A model generated the notes under the pieces. The model was not told where the DNA came from, ran no database searches, and worked only from the letters and a program-made list of their open reading frames with translations. The position numbers and the translations under genes are program-made. Source: Desulfitibacter alkalitolerans DSM 16504 (GTDB taxonomy: Bacteria; Bacillota; DSM-16504; Desulfitibacterales; Desulfitibacteraceae). From it: 64,000 bases of DNA. Numbering within the stretch: position 1 is the stretch's first letter; each line of letters begins with the position of its first letter. The stretch covers positions 320,890-384,889 of the forward strand of contig NZ_KK211101.1 of NCBI RefSeq assembly GCF_000620305.1, written 5' to 3'. Of this stretch, positions 1 to 8,909 are shown piece by piece.

Positions 1-1335
1 CTCTAGCTGTTTTTCTAGATACCTTTGGTAATTGCTTTTAATGTTTTCAAAATACATCTTTGATATCTTGCTTTCATAGCCAGATTCTTCAGGTATTGTC
101 CCAACGCTTTTATGCCTTTTGGTCTGTAAATCAATAATCTTAGCAGCACCAAAGTATTTATCCATGTAATATACATGCAGATAATCAAGATGGAAGGGGT
201 TATACCTTACAACCACCTCTTTACTGACAAGCTCAACTGGAGCTTCATAGGTATTACCTTCAAAGGAAATAATGCCATACTTGTTTACAACACGCTTAGA
301 TGCATGCAAAAAAATCTCTTCAAGCTCTACAGGTGAAAAGAACCTAAGCTTATTGCCAGCATTTAATGACTCATCCCACCTTTTTTTAGGTGACATACCA
401 ATAGACGAGTGGAGCTTATCATCATACTCAACCTTCATCCAGGCAAAATACAGATCATTAAGCTCTGATAGAGACTTAACAGGCTGCTTTTTGACCTCGG
501 GTATAAAACAATCTTGTACAGTTTTCCAGTACCTCTCAATTTTCCCACGACCAGCTGCGTGGTATGGGGTTCCAAACTTTAACTTAATGCCAAGCCTTGC
601 ACATATTAGCTTAAACTGCTCTGATATAAAAATTTTTCCATTGTCCACATAAAGAGAATCACTAGAACCATACTTTGTCACTGCTTTTTTCAATGTATCT
701 TCAAGTCTTGGTAATTTGGAGTCTAAGTAAAACTCAGAGTGCATAATCCTTCTACTATGATCATCAATTATGCCAATAAGGTAAGCGAGCTTTCTGCCAT
801 TGTTACCATCTGGTATATAAAATGCTGTCATGACATCTGACTGCCACATGGCGCAGATTCTATCCTTTTCATGTTTTATGTATAGCCTTTTATCTTTAGT
901 TAGACTATCTCTGGTATACCCATACTGATTAAGGATCCTGTTTACGGTTCTTACATGTAGAGAGTTTTCTTCTAATTTACCTGCTAGGGTAAGCATGGTG
1001 ATAATCTTTGCTGCAGATCGACTGGGAAGCTCCTTTTTTAATTCAAGGATATCTGTGATTACTTTTTCATCAATCCCAGGGTGAGTACCCTTATCACTTC
1101 TAATCTTGGGCTTTAGGCCATCAAATCCATGCTTTTTGTAATTTGAGTAGTACTTAAAAATCGTTCTTTCGCAAAAGGTAACTATGCGTTTGTTTAGAGC
1201 ATCATGAAACTGTTGCTTTGCAAGTTTTTTAGCAGTGGCTTCTATAAATCCAGGCTTTGCATCTAGCATCTCAGATATTACCTGGTATCTAAAAAAGGCA
1301 ACTGCATCTTCACGCTTAATTGGGAGTTCCCCCAT
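1..1335 (-). CDS. DDE transposase, Mu/IS481-like (C-terminus beyond window)
   Basis: The reverse strand reads as one open frame of 445 codons that leaves the window without a stop. It starts at an ATG behind a GGAGGTG ribosome site. The N-terminal third looks like a helix-turn-helix region. The catalytic core shows the DDE pattern in order: Asp in WQSDV, Asp in YVDNG, and Glu in KIERYW with the usual conserved surroundings. A beta-rich C-terminal part resembling the Mu transposase C-terminal domain follows. The protein would cut and join the ends of the element. It lies downstream of the partner ORF at 1607-2131, on the same strand and within one insertion sequence. The intact frame suggests recent activity, but the left end of the element is not visible. 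Confidence 0.85.
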   Translation of the reverse strand, partial: MGELPIKREDAVAFFRYQVISEMLDAKPGFIEATAKKLAKQQFHDALNKRIVTFCERTIFKYYSNYKKHGFDGLKPKIRSDKGTHPGIDEKVITDILELKKELPSRSAAKIITMLTLAGKLEENSLHVRTVNRILNQYGYTRDSLTKDKRLYIKHEKDRICAMWQSDVMTAFYIPDGNNGRKLAYLIGIIDDHSRRIMHSEFYLDSKLPRLEDTLKKAVTKYGSSDSLYVDNGKIFISEQFKLICARLGIKLKFGTPYHAAGRGKIERYWKTVQDCFIPEVKKQPVKSLSELNDLYFAWMKVEYDDKLHSSIGMSPKKRWDESLNAGNKLRFFSPVELEEIFLHASKRVVNKYGIISFEGNTYEAPVELVSKEVVVRYNPFHLDYLHVYYMDKYFGAAKIIDLQTKRHKSVGTIPEESGYESKISKMYFENIKSNYQRYLEKQLE

Positions 1336-1606
1336 TTGTAACACCTCCAGGTTTTGTTCTGAGTGTATGATATCTTACATCAATACAGGAGCGTGATACG
1401 TAAAATTCTTGCTGGACTAAATAATTAAGAAAAAGTACTAAAACAGTGGGGAATTAATCTAGATAAGGGACAAAAAGAGCAAGTTTGGGATGGGTTTAGA
1501 ACAGTCTTACAAGGAAAGTATGAATGGTTTTTTAAGCTAATATACTATTGTATTACATTATTGTTGTTAACTGGAAGTTAAGAAGCATTCTTTGCCTCTG
1601 TTGGTA

Positions 1607-2131
1607 TTATACAACGATTACAGTATTTACAAGTTTAAGTAGTCCATACTGTTTTCCGAAGAATTGCCTTGCTGTTGATACAAGGCTAAACAGTGTACTA
1701 AATCTTCTTGTTTCTGTATACTGCTTATCTGATACCAAAAGTGGTCTGTTATAGACGGATACATATCTAGAGTTAAGTAATGCCAAGTAGTTAAACTCTC
1801 TGCAATCTTTTTCTATCCGTTTTATTGACCTTACTATACGATCTTCGCTGTCGAGGATTTCTTCCGGGTCATCAATGTGACTAAATATATTCTCACCCTC
1901 TCCTACCTGGCAGCTAATGTACTCAAGTAAATTAAGGCTTGGCTGGCAGTACTTCTTGATGAAACTAGGAAATATGCTGATATAGTGCCATTTGTCCGAC
2001 TCGTTGTTAAACCATACCGCTGTCTGTACTACAAATCTAACCTTGTATATACAATCATTTTCATCGAGAAGAAATAGCCATCTTTCAAACCCACCATTAA
2101 ACTTAAGCCTGATATTATCCGGAAGACCCAA
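1607..2131 (-). CDS. IS partner protein of unknown function
   Basis: This is a 174-residue frame beginning at a TTG. The same reading frame stays open and protein-like upstream to about 2281, where a TGA closes it, yet that extension has no ATG, GTG or TTG start. So either an unusual start is used or the original start has decayed. The product is aromatic-rich and contains a run of Cys, Ser and Tyr residues (IKKYCQPSLNLLEYI). I recall similar proteins preceding IS481-like transposases in Clostridia (DUF6431-type), but I cannot confirm the family. It sits 271 bp ahead of the transposase on the same strand, and the spacer between them shows nothing I recognise. Confidence 0.5.
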   Translation of the reverse strand: MGLPDNIRLKFNGGFERWLFLLDENDCIYKVRFVVQTAVWFNNESDKWHYISIFPSFIKKYCQPSLNLLEYISCQVGEGENIFSHIDDPEEILDSEDRIVRSIKRIEKDCREFNYLALLNSRYVSVYNRPLLVSDKQYTETRRFSTLFSLVSTARQFFGKQYGLLKLVNTVIVV

Positions 2132-2333
2132 ACTTTCACGAATAAACGTATGCGATATTGTACCTTGATAATGTTCCTGATAGATTCTATTAAAATCCTC
2201 AGCGGAACACTTGAAAGGCAGCTCAATGTCTAATACAATGGTTGTGGTTGGTTTTTGTGTGTTGATAATGATATTAATATATCATAAAAAAGGGTACGGG
2301 TGGTTCTGTGCCCTTTCCAACCACCTAAACTTC

Positions 2334-2395
2334 TTACTGAAGGTGAAATTGTCCTAATAGTTTGATTTTACTGTAGGGGAGATTGTCCCCTTACA
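2334..2395 (-). repeat. Tandem subterminal repeats at IS end
   Basis: Positions 2334-2356 and 2368-2390 align without gaps at 18 of 23 positions; both contain TTACTG followed by ATTGTCC. The repeats are 34 bp apart start to start, directly inside the putative terminus. They look like two transposase-binding sites. Confidence 0.55.
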
Positions 2396-2596
2396 ACATG
2401 AAAGTGAACTACAAATACAAATAAGAGATGATAATTATTTTGGTATGCTTAAAGCGGAATATGAAGATATGTATTGATGAATTAATTGACAATAAGTTTA
2501 TTAGTGGGCGTTTTATTGGACACCTCTTGTGATATTATGATATCATTGGAGGTGTAATTATTTGGAATAATGTTGCAATTATAGGGGGGTGCAGTT
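2396..2596. other. Gap between IS end and first island gene
   Basis: No convincing gene is seen. A short protein-like stretch ends at a TGA near 2477 and may be a remnant. The left boundary of the serine-recombinase element should lie here or have been lost, but I could not find an end repeat. Confidence 0.3.
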
Positions 2597-3583
2597 ATGG
2601 CAAAAAGCTCTAACCAGAAGTTGAAAATTCTTTACATAATGAAAATGCTTCTTGAAAAAACGGATGAAGAAAATACAATGACAATTAATGATATGATAGC
2701 AGAACTTGAACGCTACGGCATTACTGCTGAGCGAAAATCCATATATGACGATATAGATGCCTTACGGCATTATGGAATAGATATTACTACTCGGAAATCA
2801 AAAACTACGGAGTATTTTGTGGCAAGCCGTGTCTTTGAATTGCCGGAATTAAAACTATTGGTTGATGCTGTTCAATGTTCAAAATTTGTTACATATAAAA
2901 AGAGTAATGAACTTATAAAAAAGATCGAGAGCTTGGCAAGCTCTCATCAAGCTGCATTGCTTCATCGCCAAGTTTATGTGGCAAACAGGGTTAAGGCTAT
3001 AAATGAAAACATTTATTATAATGTGGACAGGCTTCATGTAGCAATTGCAGAGAACAAGCAGGTATCTTTTAAGTATTTTGACTACGATATCAAAAAAGAA
3101 AAGAGATATCGAAAGAATGGAGAACTTTATTTTGTAAGTCCTTATGCTTTATCCTGGGATGATGAAAATTATTATCTGATTACTTTCTCGGAAAAATATA
3201 ATGACTTTACACATTATCGAGTTGACAGGATGACGAATATAGAAATCGTAGATCAGCCCAGAGCGATGCTGCCGGACAATGAGCAATTTAACATTGTTGA
3301 CTATTCAAAAAAAGTATTCAATATGTTCGGAGGAGAAGAAGAGACGGTAAAATTAAAGTTCGACAATTCCCTTGTTAATGCGGTCATCGATCGTTTTGGA
3401 AAGGATGTTAGTTTAGACAAAGTTGATGACAATAGCTTTTCAATTAGAATAAACGTTGCAATTAGTTCTACCTTTTTTGCATGGTTAGCACAGTTTGGAA
3501 ATAAAGTGAAGATATTATCTCCGGAGAGCGTTATTGAAAAATACAAAAACTCTATTCAGGAGATTTTAGAACAATACAAATAA
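2597..3583 (+). CDS. WYL-domain transcriptional regulator (first copy)
   Basis: The product is 328 residues long. Residues 1-75 form a winged helix-turn-helix of the DeoR-like type usual in this family (ITAERKSIYDDIDALRHYG). The WYL-type domain spans about 145-220; its core reads SPYALSWDDENYYLITF followed by HYRVDRM. A C-terminal WCX-like extension completes the family's typical 310-340 residues. WYL proteins are DNA-binding regulators that sense nucleotide or nucleic-acid ligands and often control phage-defence and stress islands. The gene begins at an ATG behind GGGGGTG and is the first gene of the accessory region. A second WYL gene lies at 10463. The ligand and targets are unknown. Confidence 0.9.
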   Translation: MAKSSNQKLKILYIMKMLLEKTDEENTMTINDMIAELERYGITAERKSIYDDIDALRHYGIDITTRKSKTTEYFVASRVFELPELKLLVDAVQCSKFVTYKKSNELIKKIESLASSHQAALLHRQVYVANRVKAINENIYYNVDRLHVAIAENKQVSFKYFDYDIKKEKRYRKNGELYFVSPYALSWDDENYYLITFSEKYNDFTHYRVDRMTNIEIVDQPRAMLPDNEQFNIVDYSKKVFNMFGGEEETVKLKFDNSLVNAVIDRFGKDVSLDKVDDNSFSIRINVAISSTFFAWLAQFGNKVKILSPESVIEKYKNSIQEILEQYK

Positions 3584-3681
3584 GAGGGTGGAATGTGACC
3601 ATATAGTAAATAGTTGTGTTTACCAATGGACTGTTTTTATTTCAAAAACTTCCCTGTATGTTTATTACAGGGGGTTGAGAC

Positions 3682-4011
3682 ATGGACTATAAGGCTATTG
3701 GAGAAAGAATAAAACAGGAACGAAACAAAATGGGACTTACACAGTTTCAACTTGCGGAAAAAGTTGATATATCTCCACAATACGAGGGCAAGATAGAGCG
3801 AGGAGAAAAGCGATTTTCATTCGAGACTTTTTTAAATCTGTCGATTGCTTTAAATACAACTCTTGATTATCTTGCGTTTGGCCATAGAGATAGTGCTAAA
3901 AGTCCTGAAAGGTTAGAAATGGAGCTATTAGCCAATAAATTATCGGAAGGGCAAATAAGTTTGCTGAACGATATTATTCGAGCCATGTTAGTTCACAAAA
4001 ACAGGGATTAA
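3682..4011 (+). CDS. XRE-family helix-turn-helix regulator
   Basis: The product is 109 residues long. An HTH of the Cro/C1 type occupies residues 7-61 (GLTQFQLAEKVDISPQYEGKIERGE). A short C-terminal helix of unknown function follows. The ATG has a GGGGG site in front of it. The gene stands 98 bp after the WYL gene, on the same strand. It is probably a local repressor; no operator was recognised. Confidence 0.88.
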   Translation: MDYKAIGERIKQERNKMGLTQFQLAEKVDISPQYEGKIERGEKRFSFETFLNLSIALNTTLDYLAFGHRDSAKSPERLEMELLANKLSEGQISLLNDIIRAMLVHKNRD

Positions 4012-4231
4012 AATAGGGGTAGAACACACAACGGTAGGTAGTCTACCCTTATTTTATATATACTATGTGCACTATTGGTAATAATTAATATTTACTCATA
4101 GGGAATTTAAATATAAAATATAAAGTAAATAAATGCTAATACCTGTAAAAAGTTATTGGAATGTTTCAGATAAATAAAGTAAAATATTGTAAATGAATAG
4201 GGGGAATAGGTAAGTGAGGTGGTCATTTTAT

Positions 4232-4912
4232 ATGAGGAATGCTTTGTATAGGAATATTCCTATTTATATAGGTCTAGGGGGACTGTTAATAAGTTTTATT
4301 GTTTGCTTTGTTTATTACAGCATACAACCAACCTTCTATAATTTTTTTTGGATAAGTGTTATTGTATTTTCAACTGTTATTAGTGTATTCTGCGGCCTAT
4401 GGATAAAAAACATAATATATTATGCCTATAAAGACCCACTCACGGATCTTTTTAACCGTAGATACCTCTATGAAAAATTAGAATCAGAGTTAAAAAGACT
4501 GAATCGTTCAAAAACTGCACTTTCATTAGTCATAATAGATATTGACCATTTTAAAAGAGTAAATGACAAATACGGGCACTTGGCTGGGGACAAGCTCCTC
4601 ACACGGGTTTCGGAAGTTTTCAAAGCAAATTCCAGGGAGATTGATACTATTGCACGATGGGGAGGCGAAGAGTTTGCCATTATCCTTCCTGACACAGATA
4701 GCCAAGGAGCATTAAAATATGCGGAGAGGTTAAGAAAGGCAATAGAGAAATCCGAAAAATGTTTTGGTGCTACTGTGTGTATTGGAGTAGCAACAACTGA
4801 TAAACCAATTGCTATAGATATTTTATTTGCAGAAGCAGATAAGGCACTATTTCAAGCAAAATCAGTTAGGAATAAGGTTGTAGGAGCAAATTTTCCATTA
4901 TGTGAAATTTAA
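4232..4912 (+). CDS. Membrane-anchored diguanylate cyclase (GGDEF)
   Basis: Two hydrophobic segments occupy roughly the first 55 residues. A complete GGDEF domain follows, with DIDHFKRVNDKYGHLAGD, the active-site RWGGEEF and a late DKALFQAK. An inhibitory-site RxxD (REID) stands exactly five residues before GGEEF, so product feedback inhibition by c-di-GMP is expected. The enzyme condenses two GTP to c-di-GMP at the membrane; no input domain is visible beyond the short anchor. I chose the ATG at 4232, preceded by GAGGTGG. A GTG at 4214 behind AGGGGG is equally possible and would add six residues. It is unusual as cargo of a recombinase-bearing island. Confidence 0.88.
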   Translation: MRNALYRNIPIYIGLGGLLISFIVCFVYYSIQPTFYNFFWISVIVFSTVISVFCGLWIKNIIYYAYKDPLTDLFNRRYLYEKLESELKRLNRSKTALSLVIIDIDHFKRVNDKYGHLAGDKLLTRVSEVFKANSREIDTIARWGGEEFAIILPDTDSQGALKYAERLRKAIEKSEKCFGATVCIGVATTDKPIAIDILFAEADKALFQAKSVRNKVVGANFPLCEI

Positions 4913-4948
4913 AATCATATAAATTAACATAGATGGGGGGATTAGGTT

Positions 4949-5077
4949 TTGCAGTATAAGGAAACAATGCAGTTGTTGGAAGCACTAAAACAACACCCTG
5001 TTCAAGGCACACTTATCATTCTGTTAATAATTGTGCTTCTTGCATTCTTGATTTATCTTGATAAAAAGAAAAGATAG
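4949..5077 (+). CDS. Small single-span membrane protein (42 aa)
   Basis: This short frame starts at a TTG eight bases after a GATGGGGGG ribosome site. It encodes about 20 polar residues, then a hydrophobic stretch (TLIILLIIVLLAFLIYL) and a basic tail (DKKKR). It lies 36 bp after the diguanylate cyclase and is followed at once by a terminator, so it closes that transcription unit. A membrane anchor or small partner of the cyclase is possible. The function is unknown; I rely on the ribosome site, the clean transmembrane profile and the terminator. Confidence 0.55.
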   Translation: MQYKETMQLLEALKQHPVQGTLIILLIIVLLAFLIYLDKKKR

Positions 5078-5091
5078 TTTTTCAATGAGAA

Positions 5092-5115
5092 AGAGAGGGC
5101 ATCCCTCTCTCTTTT
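5092..5115 (+). terminator. Rho-independent terminator
   Basis: An 8-bp perfect stem (AGAGAGGG/CCCTCTCT) with a 3-base loop is followed by CTTTT. It ends the diguanylate cyclase unit. Confidence 0.75.
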
Positions 5116-5248
5116 GCTATAACAGAAGTTTTCTGTGCAGGCTTAGCAGCTTATTGATATTGTTAAAACAGAATAGAATATAAATTTACTGTCCGTTTTA
5201 TTGTACATATTATTTGATATAATTTGTTATAAAGGAAGGTGTTGGATC

Positions 5249-6553
5249 ATGAAAAAAATATCTACTGCAACTGATACAAAAGACATTTCATTGACTATTT
5301 ACAATGGAGGATTCGGCGCTGTCAAGGAAACACGTGTCGTAAGCCTTACAGGAGCTGAGACTGAGCTGATTTTTGCTGATGTAGCACAGCAGATTGAAAC
5401 GGATTCTCTCCTGGTGCAAGGCCTGAATATATTGGAGTTCAATTATGATTATGACTTGGTTGATAGGGATAAGCTCCTTAAAAAGTATATTGATAAGGAA
5501 GTCTATCTAAAGGACCGGAAGACCGGTGAAAAGAAGAGCTGCCGTCTTTTATCGGTTGAGAGTGCTGGAAGATGTGTATTAGAGGATAATGTTACAAAGG
5601 AGATATATATTGATGCCCAGGCAGAAATTGTTCTTCCTTCTTTACCATCAGGACTTATCGTAAAGCCTGCTCTTGTATGGAAGATTGGGAAGTCAACATC
5701 TGAATATGTTAAGGTGTCCTATCTTAGCAAGGGTTTCAATTGGAATGCGAACTATGTCGTAGAAATTTTGGAGAAAACCTTAAACATTGCAGGCTGGGCA
5801 GAAATTGAAAATCAAAGTGGTGCAACGTTTGAAAATGCCAAAATAAAACTTATTGCCGGAGATGTCAACAGAATTCAGGACGATACCTATGACATAGAAG
5901 AACGCATGTATATTTGTGAGTCCTCTGCTGCACCTCAAGCTGAGGAAAAAGCTTTCTTTGATTATCACATGTACACATTAGTAAATCCCGCAACACTGAA
6001 AGATAATCAGACCAAGCAAATCAATATTTTAAATGGTCTAAGTATACCTTATAAAAAATATTACAAGCTCAACATGAGTGAAGAAAAGGCAAATGTAATT
6101 ATTGAGTTTACAAATAAGAAAGAGTGTGGCTTGGGTTACGCCATACCCAAGGGGAAAATCAAACTGTATAAAGCTGATGAAGCAGACAATTCTCTTGAGT
6201 TCATTGGTGAGGATAGTATAGGGCATACCCCAAAGGATGAAGATATTAAGCTCACCATCGGTAATGCGTTTGACATCACCTTTGATTTCAATGAAGTTGA
6301 TCGAAAGAAAATAAACGGATTTGAACATTACAAATATGAGTGCATTATTAAGAACCATAAGGAAGAAGCTGCGGAAGTGCATTTTGAACATTATGCCTGG
6401 GGTATATGGGAAATGGTTTATGCAACACATGAGTATTCAAAGAAAACATCGGGGCTTATTGAATTCTCTGTTAATGTACCGGCTGACAGTGAAGTAAAGG
6501 TAGAATTTGAATATAAAATCGACCGGCGTACAGAGGTTATTGTTAAAAAGTAA
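5249..6553 (+). CDS. DUF4139-family protein
   Basis: The product has 434 residues from the ATG at 5249, which follows AGGAAGG with good spacing. An in-frame start at 5201 has no ribosome site. The N-terminus (SLTIYNGGFGAVKETRVVSL) and the middle (KVSYLSKGFNWNANYVVEI, then WAEIENQSGATFENAKIKLIAGDVNRI) match the pattern of DUF4139 proteins, beta-rich proteins related to MuiA-type families and often found in large operons of unknown role. No signal peptide or membrane span is visible, so it is probably cytosolic. The next gene, an HD protein, begins 33 bp downstream, which suggests cotranscription. The biochemical function is unknown. Confidence 0.75.
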   Translation: MKKISTATDTKDISLTIYNGGFGAVKETRVVSLTGAETELIFADVAQQIETDSLLVQGLNILEFNYDYDLVDRDKLLKKYIDKEVYLKDRKTGEKKSCRLLSVESAGRCVLEDNVTKEIYIDAQAEIVLPSLPSGLIVKPALVWKIGKSTSEYVKVSYLSKGFNWNANYVVEILEKTLNIAGWAEIENQSGATFENAKIKLIAGDVNRIQDDTYDIEERMYICESSAAPQAEEKAFFDYHMYTLVNPATLKDNQTKQINILNGLSIPYKKYYKLNMSEEKANVIIEFTNKKECGLGYAIPKGKIKLYKADEADNSLEFIGEDSIGHTPKDEDIKLTIGNAFDITFDFNEVDRKKINGFEHYKYECIIKNHKEEAAEVHFEHYAWGIWEMVYATHEYSKKTSGLIEFSVNVPADSEVKVEFEYKIDRRTEVIVKK

Positions 6554-6586
6554 TACACTCGAAATTACATTGTGAGGACCGTTGTT

Positions 6587-7162
6587 ATGAAAAAAAGTGT
6601 ATCGGAAAGATATAAAGATTTAAAATCCATTGTTATAGAGCGAAAAGAACAATTTGATAGGGTAATAAACTTCATCGAGAAAGAAACCGCTTGGCTAACA
6701 GCACCTGCAAGCACGAAATACCATCTCTGCAAAGAGGGTGGTCTTTTAGAGCACTCGGTAAATGTTGCTGAAACTATGTTGAAGATCAAGTCTGCAATTG
6801 CACCGGAAATAAGTGATGAGAGCTGCGTCATAGTAGCATTGTTGCATGATTTAGGTAAAGTGGGTATGCCGGGAAATCCACAGTATCTTATAAATGAACC
6901 TTCAGAAAAGCAGAAAAAGTACGGATACAAACCGGATTATCCATATCGTTTTAATTCTGAACTTACATATTTGAGTGTACCGGTTAGAAGTATATATTTG
7001 GCGCTTCAGCACATCAACCTTACAGAGGAAGAAGTGCAGGCAATTGTCTATCACGATGGACAATATGTGGAGGATAACCGTTCCTGCGCTACCCATGAGG
7101 AACGGCTCACGCTGCTTTTGCAGTATGCCGATAGCTGGAGTGGGTTTGTAATTGAGAAATAA
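6587..7162 (+). CDS. HD-domain phosphohydrolase
   Basis: The product has 191 residues from the ATG at 6587, which follows GTGAGG. The HD-type metal-binding set is visible: His56 in GGLLEHSVNVAETM, His87-Asp88 in ALLHDLGKVG and later histidines in LQHINL and VYHDGQY. This arrangement resembles HD nucleotidases and phosphodiesterases such as the YhaM type, but no nucleic-acid-binding domain is attached. The substrate is probably a nucleotide or phosphoester and is otherwise unknown. The gene follows the DUF4139 gene closely and likely shares its transcript. Confidence 0.8.
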   Translation: MKKSVSERYKDLKSIVIERKEQFDRVINFIEKETAWLTAPASTKYHLCKEGGLLEHSVNVAETMLKIKSAIAPEISDESCVIVALLHDLGKVGMPGNPQYLINEPSEKQKKYGYKPDYPYRFNSELTYLSVPVRSIYLALQHINLTEEEVQAIVYHDGQYVEDNRSCATHEERLTLLLQYADSWSGFVIEK

Positions 7163-7251
7163 AAGACCAGCTAATAAAAGTCAAGAGTTTTTAAGAAAAA
7201 AATTTAAGAATTTTTGAAAACTCCTGACAGTGAAAAAAGAGGGTGATAATA

Positions 7252-7452
7252 ATGAAGTTCGGTATGAGAAAACCAAGTATTAAAAAGAGTATTGCGGCAA
7301 GAACGAGTGTAAAAAGATATATACGCCACAGCTTAGGAGTGAAAGCTCCAAGAGGATGGGGTTGGATTTCAAACCCTAAAAAAGCCCTATATAACAAGGT
7401 CTACCGTAAAACCACATTTAGTATATTTGATATTTTTAAGTTTTTTAAATAA
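7252..7452 (+). CDS. Small basic protein common in mobile elements
   Basis: The product has 66 residues and a high content of Lys and Arg. The ATG at 7252 lies seven bases after GAGGGTG. The internal GWGWISNPKKALYNKVY and the C-terminal TTFSIFDIFK resemble, as I recall, a small conserved protein of Firmicutes phages and integrative elements with no assigned function. Its basic charge would suit nucleic-acid binding. It stands alone between the HD gene and the nuclease-like operon. Confidence 0.65.
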   Translation: MKFGMRKPSIKKSIAARTSVKRYIRHSLGVKAPRGWGWISNPKKALYNKVYRKTTFSIFDIFKFFK

Positions 7453-7510
7453 TAAAACCTATTTTGAGCTTTTTCTTTTGCATATCTGAGTATCCATTGG
7501 GGGTGATTAT

Positions 7511-8350
7511 TTGATACAAGCCGTACTTGAAGGCAAATCGTTAGGTTATGAGTATACGGAGGATATCCTTACTTCAACAGTTTTTGGCACTCTAAAATAT
7601 CTAAGGCCAGACATGATATTGATTCCTTTTATTGAGTCTGCGTTTTTATATAACGAGGAAAGAACAACTTTTTGGGAAAAGCTAAATTCAGAAGGAATTG
7701 AGCTGAGATGTTACCGGGAAGTAGAGTATGTATTCTGGACTTGGAATCAGAATTATGGAGAGCCGGACTTAATCCTTATATTTAGAGACCATGTACATGG
7801 TCTTGATGATTTGCTTCTTATTGTTGAAGCTAAATTCAAATCAGGGAAAAGTGGAACAGACGAAAATGATCAATTAGTCCGCTATTTTGAAGCAATAAAT
7901 AATGATATAGAGAATTTTACTGAATCATCTGTGTCAAGCTTTAAAGGCAAAAAGGGATATATTGTTTATTTAACAGAAGCCGAAGCTTACTCAGACATAA
8001 TGGCAACTACCAAAATAATACAAAGCAGATATAATCAAATAAAAGAAAATGTATTTCATCTGAGATGGCATCAATTGTACAAAATACTTGAGAAAATGTA
8101 TCCATTTTATTCATCATTTGAAAAGATTATCGTAGACGACTTGATGAAGTATATGGAAAAGCTCGGGTTGAGAGATTTTTCAGGAATATCTCTACCGGAT
8201 AAGTCGTTGAATTCGGCTTTTTCATTGCCGTACCCGATTTTTTATAATGATGGAAATAGTTCTGCTGAGAAGAAAACTTATTTTGACCAATTGAACAACT
8301 TAGACATTACAATAGAAAAAAATATTTTTTATAGGGGTGAATCAGTGTGA
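7511..8350 (+). CDS. PD-(D/E)XK nuclease-like protein
   Basis: The product has 279 residues and a TTG start behind GGGGGTG. Residues 80-125 show the PD-(D/E)XK signature: Asp86 in YGEPDLILIF, then Glu106 and Lys108 in LLLIVEAKFKSG, with a downstream Gln121 in DQLVRYFEA. This fold covers restriction endonucleases, repair nucleases and some defence effectors. The rest of the protein is not recognised and may recognise substrate or partner. Its stop overlaps the GTG start of the next gene (GTGA), so the two are translationally coupled. A DNA-targeting role is inferred from the motif alone. Confidence 0.65.
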   Translation: MIQAVLEGKSLGYEYTEDILTSTVFGTLKYLRPDMILIPFIESAFLYNEERTTFWEKLNSEGIELRCYREVEYVFWTWNQNYGEPDLILIFRDHVHGLDDLLLIVEAKFKSGKSGTDENDQLVRYFEAINNDIENFTESSVSSFKGKKGYIVYLTEAEAYSDIMATTKIIQSRYNQIKENVFHLRWHQLYKILEKMYPFYSSFEKIIVDDLMKYMEKLGLRDFSGISLPDKSLNSAFSLPYPIFYNDGNSSAEKKTYFDQLNNLDITIEKNIFYRGESV

Positions 8351-8880
8351 GTGATATTCAAAAGGGCCATCAAATAACATTAGCTTTTCAATATATTCAA
8401 CAAGTATTTAAAGAATGTCAGCGATTAATATTCAAGATTGACAACCAATTGGCTCCTGAATGGGGAAACTTATATGGTAATAGAATAACAAAGGATGTAA
8501 GCGCAAGCTTGCAGGAGGCTGATAGATGGATTGTTGAAGCAATTTTCCGTGTTTATCAAAACAATAAAGATAAACTGGTTAATAAATGCATTACAATCAC
8601 TTTTTGGGGAGATGAAGTGGAACAACCAATTATTACTGCCGGGAAAATTGTATACTCTGATATTGATAAAAGGGATCATTGGGATTTATGGAATATCTGG
8701 TTTTATTGGTCTGGTGCAAGTGAAGACAATAACTATGAATTAGATGGCAAAGTTAATCATTTCCAATCCGAAGAATGCAAACATATTGATGAAGCATATG
8801 TTTTCAGTTTGCCACTTATTAGTATTACAGACGACGAAGCATTAATTGAAAAGATCATTAAACCGCTAAAAGAGCTTTAA
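8347..8880 (+). CDS. Unknown protein coupled to nuclease-like gene
   Basis: The product has 177 residues and starts at GTG inside the stop region of the PD-(D/E)XK gene. It is rich in Trp, Asp and Asn (ERDHWDLWNIWFYWSG-like region near residues 100-120). No membrane span, signal peptide or known motif was found. The four-base overlap strongly implies a partner or regulator of the nuclease-like protein, produced at a matched level. I do not recognise a family. Confidence 0.65.
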   Translation: MSDIQKGHQITLAFQYIQQVFKECQRLIFKIDNQLAPEWGNLYGNRITKDVSASLQEADRWIVEAIFRVYQNNKDKLVNKCITITFWGDEVEQPIITAGKIVYSDIDKRDHWDLWNIWFYWSGASEDNNYELDGKVNHFQSEECKHIDEAYVFSLPLISITDDEALIEKIIKPLKEL

Positions 8881-8909
8881 AATTGGCATGGGAGAGGGTG
8901 AGATACCAG

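Larger units (their letters stand above)
1..2395 (-). mobile_element. Insertion sequence (partial, one end visible)
   Basis: This two-gene element is transcribed leftward. The visible terminus at 2395 reads 5'-TGTAAGGGGACAAT on the minus strand, and two tandem imperfect 23-bp repeats follow inside it (2368-2390 and 2334-2356). A partner ORF and then the DDE transposase come next. Tandem subterminal repeats are typical transposase-binding sites of Mu-like and IS481-like elements. Only the window edge cuts the other end. The exact terminus is inferred from the TG dinucleotide and the repeats, not from a target duplication. Confidence 0.6.

Noticed and set aside
272-652. Forward open frame of 126 codons
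   Set aside because: It lies opposite the transposase, which reads better in every respect and has the DDE motifs.
1434-1580. Forward protein-like stretch of about 48 codons
   Set aside because: No start or ribosome site, and it lies inside the insertion sequence between two minus-strand genes.
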